A stretch of DNA of 10,960 bases. Source: an uncultured Eubacteriales bacterium (GTDB lineage: Bacteria; Bacillota; Clostridia; Oscillospirales; CAG-272). Made by a program: the position numbers and the translations under genes. The DNA lies in contig USMO01000039.1 in NCBI GenBank assembly GCA_900555785.1, forward strand, positions 1 to 10,960, given 5' to 3'. Shown piece after piece: positions 5,644-10,960 of the stretch; the stretch's first letter is position 1, and every line of letters begins with the position of its first letter. Below the pieces are notes generated by a model. That model made no database searches and was not told the origin of the DNA. It saw only the letters and a list, made by a program, of their open reading frames with translations.

Positions 5644-7332
5644 ATGGATTTTGAAAAACTTGCCAATCTCCTGTTCCCGGCGGTGACCGAAACGCCTGCG
5701 GATATGGAAGCCAAATACCCGGCGCGCAATTTGCCCGAGGGCGCGAAGGTGACCCGTTTTGCCCCGAGCCCGACAGGCTTTGTCCACTTCGGCGGGCTGT
5801 TTCCGTCTACCATCGGCGAGCGCCTGGCCCACCAGTCGGGCGGCGTGTTCTATCTGCGCATTGAGGATACCGATGCCAAGCGCGAGGTCCCCGGCGCGGC
5901 AGAGGGGCTGATTCGCACGCTGGCACACTACGGCATCCACTTTGACGAGGGCGCGATCCTGGGCGAGGACGGAAAAATCTGCGACCGCGGGGCATACGGT
6001 CCCTACAAGCAGAGCGCGCGCGGACCGATTTACCACGTGTTTGCAAAGGACCTGGTCCGGCGTGGGTTGGCGTATCCGGTCTTTACCACCAAAGAGGAGC
6101 TGGAAGCCCTGAACGCGGTGGACAAAAAAGCGGAGATCAAGGCGCGCGACTGGGAGAACGAGAGCGAAGACCGCGCAGCCGAACAGGCAAAGCAGCGGCA
6201 GTTCACGCTGGAAGAGGTGGAGGCACACCTCGCGGCGGGGGACCCGTTTGTGTTGCGCCTGCTGGCAGACGGCAACCCCGAGAAGAAGATTCCGTTTACC
6301 GATCTGATCAAGGGCAAGCTGGAGATTCCGGAAAACGACGAGGATTTCGTGCTGCTCAAGAGCGACGGCATTCCGACCTACCACTTTGCGCATGCGGTGG
6401 ACGACCATCTGATGGGGACCACGCATGTCATTCGCGGCGAGGAGTGGCTGCCGAGCCTTGCCAAGCACCTGATGCTGTTCCGCTACCTTGGGTTCCGGCT
6501 GCCGAAGTACCTGCACATCGCGCAGATTATGCGGCTGGACGAAAACGGCAACAAAAAGAAGCTGTCCAAGCGCGACATGGGCGCGAATATGGATGACTAC
6601 AGCCGCATGGGCTATGCGCCCGCCTGCGTTTGCGAGTATATCATGACGCTGCTCAACTCCAACTACGAGGAGTGGCACGCGCAGAACCCGGACAAGCCCT
6701 ATACCGAGTTCCCGTTCAATATCAAAAAGATGAGCAGTTCTGGCTGCCTGTTCGATTTCAACAAGCTGAACGACGTCAGCAAGAATGTAATCTCGCGGAT
6801 GAGCGCAGAGGAGGTCTACGAAGAGGCAACCGCATGGGCGCAGGCATATGACCCCGAGTTCGGCGCGCTGCTTGCCGCTGACCCGGACTACGCAAAGGCG
6901 ATTTTTGCCATCGGGCGCGGCGGAAAGAAGCCGCGCAAGGATTTTGCAACCTGGGCTGATGTCAAGGGCTATCTGGATTTCTTCTATGACAGTCTGTTTG
7001 CCGTCAAGGATGCATATGCGGAGAATTTCGCGGTGTCCGACATCCGCGCGGCGCTGGAAGGATTTCTTGCGGGGTATGACCCGGCAGACGATATGACCGT
7101 CTGGTTTGACAAGATCAAAGCCGTTGCGGAATCCATCGGATATGCGTCCGATATGAAAGTCTACAAGGCGAACCCCGAGGCATATCGCGGCAGCGTTGCG
7201 GACGTGAGCATGTTTTTGCGGGTTGCCGTGACCGGGCGGCTCAATTCCCCGGATATGTACGCCGTGATGCAGGTCATGGGCGCAGACCGCGTCCGGGCGC
7301 GCGTGCGCGGAATGCTCGAAAACCTGAAATGA
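5644..7332 (+). CDS. gltX: Glutamyl-tRNA synthetase, long clostridial form
   Basis: Class I aminoacyl-tRNA synthetase that charges tRNA-Glu with glutamate. The Rossmann core opens with VTRFAPSPTGF and the HIGH-equivalent HFGG at 48-51; the KMSKS-equivalent is KLSKR at 306-310. Between them are the expected YLRIEDTD and IPTYHFAHAVDDHLM segments, which match known GluRS signatures. The C-terminal helical anticodon-binding part ends with FLRVAVTGR-NSPDMYAVMQVMG. At 562 aa it is longer than the usual 470-500: about 35 residues precede the core, and there is extra sequence after KLSKR. I recall this long form from other Clostridia. The ATG at 5644 has AAAGGA at 5628-5633. The partner glnS starts 9 nt downstream. 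With GlnRS present, this enzyme is expected to discriminate tRNA-Glu from tRNA-Gln. Confidence 0.95.
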   Translation: MDFEKLANLLFPAVTETPADMEAKYPARNLPEGAKVTRFAPSPTGFVHFGGLFPSTIGERLAHQSGGVFYLRIEDTDAKREVPGAAEGLIRTLAHYGIHFDEGAILGEDGKICDRGAYGPYKQSARGPIYHVFAKDLVRRGLAYPVFTTKEELEALNAVDKKAEIKARDWENESEDRAAEQAKQRQFTLEEVEAHLAAGDPFVLRLLADGNPEKKIPFTDLIKGKLEIPENDEDFVLLKSDGIPTYHFAHAVDDHLMGTTHVIRGEEWLPSLAKHLMLFRYLGFRLPKYLHIAQIMRLDENGNKKKLSKRDMGANMDDYSRMGYAPACVCEYIMTLLNSNYEEWHAQNPDKPYTEFPFNIKKMSSSGCLFDFNKLNDVSKNVISRMSAEEVYEEATAWAQAYDPEFGALLAADPDYAKAIFAIGRGGKKPRKDFATWADVKGYLDFFYDSLFAVKDAYAENFAVSDIRAALEGFLAGYDPADDMTVWFDKIKAVAESIGYASDMKVYKANPEAYRGSVADVSMFLRVAVTGRLNSPDMYAVMQVMGADRVRARVRGMLENLK

Positions 7333-7341
7333 GGTGCCGAT

Positions 7342-9009
7342 ATGGAAGAGATGGAAAAGAACTTCATACACGATTTTATTGACGAGGATCTTGCAAACAA
7401 CCCCGGCATGAAGGTGCATACCCGGTTCCCACCCGAGCCAAACGGATATTTGCACATCGGGCATTGCAAGGCGCTTTGCGTTGATTTCGGTACCGCGCGC
7501 AAGTATGGCGGTGTCTGCAATCTGCGCATGGATGATACCAACCCGAGCAAGGAGGACACCGAATACGTCGATGCCATCCAAGAGGATATTCATTGGCTGG
7601 GCTTCGATTGGGGCGACCGGTTCTTCTACGGTTCGGATTACTTCGACAAGGATTACGAACTGGCGGTCGGGCTGATCAAAAAGGGCTTGGCGTATGTCTG
7701 TGAGCTGTCTGCCGAGGAGTTCCGCGACCCGAAATACAGCGGGGACCTGACGCACCCGGCGGTCTCCCCGTGGCGTGACCGTCCGATTGCCGAGAGCCTG
7801 GACCTGTTTGAGCGGATGAAGAACGGCGAGTTTCCGGAGGGCAAATACACCCTGCGCGCCAAGATCGACCTGGCATCGGGCAACTTCTGCATGCGCGACC
7901 CGGTTATTTACCGCATTAAATACGCCGGGCATCACCGGCAGGGGAACAAATGGTGCATCTACCCGATGTACGACTTTGCGCACCCGATTCAGGACGCGTT
8001 GGAGGGGATTACGCATTCGCTCTGCTCGCTGGAGTTCGAGATTCACCGCCCGCTCTACAACTGGGTGCGGGACAATGTGGATATTCCCGGCAACCCGGCA
8101 GGGTTCCCGCGCCAGATCGAGTTCGCGCGGCTGAACATCACCTATACCGTGCTTTCCAAGCGCTTTTTGCGGAACCTGGTGGAGACCGGCGTTGTGGACG
8201 GCTGGGATGACCCGCGGATGCCCACGCTTTGCGGCATGCGCCGCCGGGGCTACACGCCGGGGTCGATTCTGGATTTCATCAACCGCACCGGCGTTTCAAA
8301 GGCTGGGTCGCTGGTCGACATCCGGCAGCTGGAGGCATGCCTGCGGGATGAACTGAACCGCACCGCGCCCCGCCGCATTGCAATCGAGCATCCGGTCAAG
8401 GTGGTCATCACCAACTATCCGGAGGACAAGACCGAATATTTCGACCTGCCAAACAACCCGCAGGACGAGACTGCCGGCACGCGCAAGGTACCTTTTACGC
8501 GGGAGCTGTATATCGATGCCGCAGACTTTGCCGAGGTCCCGCCGCCCAAGTTCTTCCGCATGAAGGAAGGTGGCGAGGTGCGCCTGATGGGGGCTTATAT
8601 CGTGAAGTGCAACGAGATTGTCAGGAACGCGGACGGCTCGATTGCCGAACTGCACTGCACGGCAGACCTGGAGACCGGCAACGGCAACCCCGCCGACGGC
8701 AGAAAGGTCAAGGGCACCATTCATTGGCTGTCGGTCCCGCATGCGGTGGACCTGACGCTGCATCTTTACAACAACCTGATTACGCTGGAGAACCCGTCCG
8801 ACAAGCCGGATGACAAGGAATATTCCGACTTTATCAACCCCGAATCGCTGATTGTGGAAACCGGCGCGAAGGGAGAGCCTGCGCTGGCTGACGCAAAGCC
8901 GGGCGACAAGTTCCAGTTTGTCCGGTTCGGTTATTTCTGCCTGGACACCAAGAACCCGGGCACCTTCAACCGCGCGGTTGGTCTGAAGGACAGCTTTCCG
9001 AAGGCTTAA
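7342..9009 (+). CDS. glnS: Glutaminyl-tRNA synthetase
   Basis: Class I synthetase joining glutamine to tRNA-Gln, 555 aa, practically the length of E. coli GlnRS (554). The N-terminal catalytic domain shows PPEPNGYLHIGH with HIGH at 38-41, then NLRMDDTNPSKED and the GlnRS-specific IQEDIHWLGFDW. The KMSKS loop is VLSKR at 270-274. The C-terminal half (from ~340) is the two-barrel anticodon-binding region, including LYIDAADF, VRLMGAYIVKC and KGTIHWLSV. The Shine-Dalgarno GAGGTG overlaps the gltX stop codon and lies about 5 nt before the ATG at 7342, so the two genes are likely translationally coupled. GlnRS is absent from many Firmicutes, which use GatCAB amidation; its presence implies direct Gln-tRNA formation here. 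The family is generally thought to have reached bacteria by transfer. Confidence 0.97.
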   Translation: MEEMEKNFIHDFIDEDLANNPGMKVHTRFPPEPNGYLHIGHCKALCVDFGTARKYGGVCNLRMDDTNPSKEDTEYVDAIQEDIHWLGFDWGDRFFYGSDYFDKDYELAVGLIKKGLAYVCELSAEEFRDPKYSGDLTHPAVSPWRDRPIAESLDLFERMKNGEFPEGKYTLRAKIDLASGNFCMRDPVIYRIKYAGHHRQGNKWCIYPMYDFAHPIQDALEGITHSLCSLEFEIHRPLYNWVRDNVDIPGNPAGFPRQIEFARLNITYTVLSKRFLRNLVETGVVDGWDDPRMPTLCGMRRRGYTPGSILDFINRTGVSKAGSLVDIRQLEACLRDELNRTAPRRIAIEHPVKVVITNYPEDKTEYFDLPNNPQDETAGTRKVPFTRELYIDAADFAEVPPPKFFRMKEGGEVRLMGAYIVKCNEIVRNADGSIAELHCTADLETGNGNPADGRKVKGTIHWLSVPHAVDLTLHLYNNLITLENPSDKPDDKEYSDFINPESLIVETGAKGEPALADAKPGDKFQFVRFGYFCLDTKNPGTFNRAVGLKDSFPKA

Positions 9010-9012
9010 CGG

Positions 9013-9336
9013 ATGTTTCGCTGGCTGAAGGCGAAAATCGTGGCATTCTTCCGCTGGCTCTGGGGAGAATGCCGCGACTGGCGAACGGTGGCGCTGCTGA
9101 TCGCCGTCTGCGCAGTCGTCTATGCGCCGGTCTGGGTCGGGTACCTGTTGCACCTGATTTTCGGCTGGCATTGGGCAGGCGTTATGGCAACTGCCGTGTT
9201 GGTCTTCTGGGCGGGACCGATTACGCCCTTCTTCCCAATCTGCATCGGGCTTACTCTGTCGATCAAAAAATGGTGGGAAACCCGCAAGGCGAAAAAAGCG
9301 GATGGGACCGGTAACGATAAAAAGGATAAAACCTGA
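9013..9336 (+). CDS. Small two-helix membrane protein of unknown function
   Basis: A 107-aa protein I do not recognise. An aromatic and basic N-terminus (FRWLKAKIVAFFRWLWGE) is followed by a hydrophobic helix at ~25-46 and a second hydrophobic stretch at ~54-84 containing the proline-rich WAGPITPFFPICIG. The C-terminal tail is strongly lysine-rich. Positive charge at both ends predicts a hairpin with both termini in the cytoplasm. It starts 3 nt after the glnS stop, with only a weak AAGG as ribosome-binding site, so translational coupling to glnS is likely. The gene's stop codon lies inside the stem of the operon terminator. Its place at the end of a synthetase operon may simply reflect read-through expression; no role in tRNA charging can be claimed. 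Confidence 0.8.
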   Translation: MFRWLKAKIVAFFRWLWGECRDWRTVALLIAVCAVVYAPVWVGYLLHLIFGWHWAGVMATAVLVFWAGPITPFFPICIGLTLSIKKWWETRKAKKADGTGNDKKDKT

Positions 9337-9362
9337 GACGCGCGGAGCGGCTCAGGTTTTTT
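9328..9362. terminator. Bidirectional terminator closing the glnS operon
   Basis: AAAACCTGAG (9328-9337) pairs with CTCAGGTTTT (9351-9360) over 10 bp, with a 13-nt loop, and a run of six Ts covers 9357-9362. The left arm includes the stop codon of the small membrane protein. Read on the minus strand, the same hairpin ends in TTTT and is followed by ATCCTTTTT, so it can also stop transcripts from the convergent S1-domain gene. Confidence 0.88.
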
Positions 9363-9403
9363 GTGGGTTTTGGGCTGCTTTTTTGTGATTCATGCCGGTT
9401 TTA

Positions 9404-9478
9404 TCCGTCTTGGATAGTGGGGGACCGGCTTGCCTCTACCGTTCGGAGGCAGTGCAGTCAGTTACTATCCAAGACGGA
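9404..9478. repeat. 15-bp perfect inverted repeat around a nested hairpin
   Basis: TCCGTCTTGGATAGT (9404-9418) and its exact complement ACTATCCAAGACGGA (9464-9478) flank 45 nt. Inside is a second hairpin, TGCCTC (9431-9436) with GAGGCA (9446-9451). The left arm extended by two bases (TATCC-GTCTT-GGATA, 9402-9416) is also a small palindrome. No T-tract follows on either strand and no target-site duplication flanks it. It could be a structured RNA end, a cruciform or protein-binding site, or a tiny mobile-element remnant. Confidence 0.6.
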
Positions 9479-9504
9479 CAAAAAGTATATGGGCCACGCA
9501 ACAC

Positions 9505-10464
9505 TCACCCGAACACCGTTTCCACCACGCGGGAGCAGACGATGGGGGAGTAGACCCAGCGGTCCAGGTGTTGGGTGTGATCGGTGTCGAGGAAGATGAC
9601 CGGGGCACGGGGCGGCATCCTGCAGGGGGCAGGGTCCACGACCACGAGCTTGACCTTCATCCGTTCGGGGTTAATGCTCTTGATGTAGACCGCCACGGCG
9701 TGACCGATCAGCGCGCGCATGGTCTCAAACTGCTCCGCGTCCCGCACTTCCGAAAGCCCGGCGAGATTCGGCGCAAGTTCGATGAAGGCGCCGTAGTTTT
9801 CCACGCTCCGCACAATGCCCGTGACCGTTTGCCCCGGGGCGAATTTTGCCGCATTTTCCGACCAGGTTCCAAGCAGTTCCCGCAGCGTGACCGCAATTCT
9901 GCCGCTTTCCCGGTCCACGCTTTTCACCGCAACCGGCAGGAGCATGCCGACCGACAGCCGATCGCGCGGGTGGGCGATGCGGGAGACCGAAATGCAGTCG
10001 ACCGACAGCAGCGACGACAGCCCGCAGCCGATGTCCAGGAATGCCCCGAACGGTTCCATGTGTGTCACCCTGCCGGTCAGAATATCGCCGGGCGTCAGCC
10101 GCAACAGCCGGTTTTCCAGGCAGTCCTTCTGCGCTGCCCGGCGGGAAAGCAGCGCAATCAGCTCGCCGCCCTGCTCCGCAAAGCCCTGCACCTTGACCGC
10201 AACCGGTTTTCCGACCCGGGAGACCACCGCAATGTCCTTCCGCGCCTCGCCCGCTCTGCAAAGCACCGCCTCCCCGGGCAGAATGATCCCGCGCATACAG
10301 CCGAGGTCCACGTGCAGCCGCATTTCGCTGTCGCAGACGGTTGCTACACCCTCCAGAATCTCGCCGCGCGTCATGGCGCGCTCCAAGCCCGCCCGGGAGG
10401 CAAGCAGCTCCCGGTTTTCCTTTGTGTTCAGCAGTTCGCCTTCCGGTTTGTAAATTCTGTCCAT
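9505..10464 (-). CDS. Three-S1-domain RNA-binding protein
   Basis: A 319-aa cytoplasmic RNA-binding protein related to ribosomal protein S1 and YpfD-type S1 proteins. A degenerate OB-like S1 module lies at ~34-108 (GEILEGVATVC-VDLG-MRGIILPGE). It is followed by canonical S1 domains at ~125-196 (GDILTGRVTHMEPFGAFLDIG) and ~210-276 (GQTVTGIVRSVENYGAFIEL-NLAGLSEV). A ~43-residue tail contains TDHTQHLDRWVYSP. It is shorter than the 380-aa or larger S1 proteins of many Firmicutes and lacks a fourth S1 domain. It may be this lineage's bS1 equivalent or an auxiliary translation or RNA-decay factor. The ATG (10462-10464, minus strand) has AAAGGA 5 nt upstream. It converges on the glnS operon and diverges from the spore germination gene. 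No clear promoter was seen in the short divergent gap. Confidence 0.88.
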   Translation of the reverse strand: MDRIYKPEGELLNTKENRELLASRAGLERAMTRGEILEGVATVCDSEMRLHVDLGCMRGIILPGEAVLCRAGEARKDIAVVSRVGKPVAVKVQGFAEQGGELIALLSRRAAQKDCLENRLLRLTPGDILTGRVTHMEPFGAFLDIGCGLSSLLSVDCISVSRIAHPRDRLSVGMLLPVAVKSVDRESGRIAVTLRELLGTWSENAAKFAPGQTVTGIVRSVENYGAFIELAPNLAGLSEVRDAEQFETMRALIGHAVAVYIKSINPERMKVKLVVVDPAPCRMPPRAPVIFLDTDHTQHLDRWVYSPIVCSRVVETVFG

Positions 10465-10573
10465 CGCGTTCCTTTAACCTCCGTTATTTTTCGGTTTGCT
10501 ACAGTCTATTCGCGGGCGGGGCAGAATATGCCGCCGCCGGGTTGGCAAAACTGAGGGAAAAGGAGGGGTGATT
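10465..10573. promoter_or_regulatory. Short divergent intergenic region
   Basis: This 109-nt gap must hold both the promoter of the minus-strand S1-domain gene and that of the plus-strand germination gene. I found no convincing vegetative -35/-10 pair on either strand, and no sporulation-sigma site I would defend. AGGAGG at 10561-10566 is the Shine-Dalgarno site of the right-hand gene. Confidence 0.4.
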
Positions 10574-10960
10574 TTGGAGCTTTGCGAGGATTTTGCGGAA
10601 AACGTGCGGCAGATGGACGCCTGTTTGCGCGTGGAGGAAAATTTTGATCTGATCAAAAAGGAACTGACGGTCGGCGGCAGGGAAACGGTCTTTTATTACC
10701 CGGACGGCATGGTAGACGGGGACGCGCTGGAGAAGCTGATGATCTATTTTGTGTCTCTGAAAGCGGAGGCATGGGGCGGTGCAGCACCGGGCACGCGGGC
10801 GTTTGCCGAAACCTTTACCCGCGCGCATATCCCGTTTGTGGAGACCGACGTGACCGGGCAGCCGGACGGCATGGTGCGGGCGGTGCTGTCGGGCGCGGCG
10901 CTGATGCTGGCAGACGGATTCGGTCGCTTTGCCGTGACCATTGACGCCAGGACCTACCCG
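10574..10960 (+). CDS. Spore germination protein, GerA/SpoVAF family (5' part)
   Basis: The first 129 codons of a gene cut by the window edge. The translation matches the soluble N-terminal domain of GerA-type A subunits and SpoVAF: NFDLIKKELTVGGRETVFYYPDGMVDGDALEKLM, then AHIPFVETDV, VRAVLSGAALMLADGF and VTIDARTYP, which aligns with the family's (I)DVR-YP motif. Full-length members have about 450-500 aa, with membrane helices beyond this point, and sit in the spore inner membrane to sense or transmit germinant signals. The start is probably TTG at 10574, 7 nt after AGGAGG; the in-frame GTG at 10568 is only 1 nt from that site. It is the main evidence that the organism forms endospores. GerA receptor subunit and SpoVAF cannot be told apart from this fragment. 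Confidence 0.82.
   Translation, partial: MELCEDFAENVRQMDACLRVEENFDLIKKELTVGGRETVFYYPDGMVDGDALEKLMIYFVSLKAEAWGGAAPGTRAFAETFTRAHIPFVETDVTGQPDGMVRAVLSGAALMLADGFGRFAVTIDARTYP

Noticed and set aside
5020..8046. A 1008-codon open frame on the minus strand opposite the MBL, gltX and glnS genes
   Set aside because: The three plus-strand genes happen to share one frame, and this antisense frame is codon-aligned with them. It stays open only because the genes avoid TTA, CTA and TCA codons. It has no family-like sequence and is a codon-bias shadow, as is the similar frame at 165-1541.
9419..9463. Invertible promoter flanked by the 15-bp inverted repeats
   Set aside because: The 45-nt segment contains no -35/-10 pair with acceptable spacing in either orientation, and no invertase gene is in the window.

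Overview
The window looks like chromosomal DNA from a spore-forming, high-GC member of the Clostridia, probably a gut-associated Oscillospirales/Ruminococcaceae-type bacterium. This is inferred from purine-rich Shine-Dalgarno sites, near-consensus vegetative promoters, a clostridial long-form GluRS beside GlnRS, a GerA/SpoVAF-type spore germination gene at the right edge, and GC-rich coding DNA broken by AT-rich intergenic DNA. No mobile element, CRISPR array, tRNA or rRNA gene was seen.

Layout. (1) 98-2069: a strong promoter and a leaderless (cytoplasmic) GcnA/GH20C-type family 20 exo-hexosaminidase, ended by a perfect 14-bp palindrome. (2) 2164-2850: a TetR-family regulator with its own perfect promoter and a textbook terminator. 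(3) 2851-3638: an unusually AT-rich 370-bp upstream region full of GAATAT hexamers, then a small DUF6514-like gene and its terminator. (4) 3651-4758: a monocistronic SGNH/GDSL esterase, followed by a decayed copy of the palindrome and a hairpin. (5) 4934-9362: an operon of an MBL-fold hydrolase, gltX, glnS and a two-helix membrane protein, tightly spaced and closed by a probably bidirectional terminator. (6) 9363-9504: a convergent intergenic gap with a 15-bp perfect inverted repeat around a nested hairpin. (7) 9505-10464, minus strand: a three-S1-domain RNA-binding protein. (8) 10574-10960: the divergent start of a spore germination protein, cut by the window edge.

Function. The GH20 enzyme and the esterase are both compatible with intracellular processing of imported host-type or acylated sugars, but they are separately transcribed and no transporter is visible. 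The operon supplies glutamyl- and glutaminyl-tRNA, which implies direct Gln-tRNA charging. The window is mostly ordinary housekeeping and accessory content. The items I cannot explain are in the non-coding DNA: the GAATAT cluster before the DUF6514-like gene, the dispersed palindrome, and the 75-nt inverted-repeat structure.
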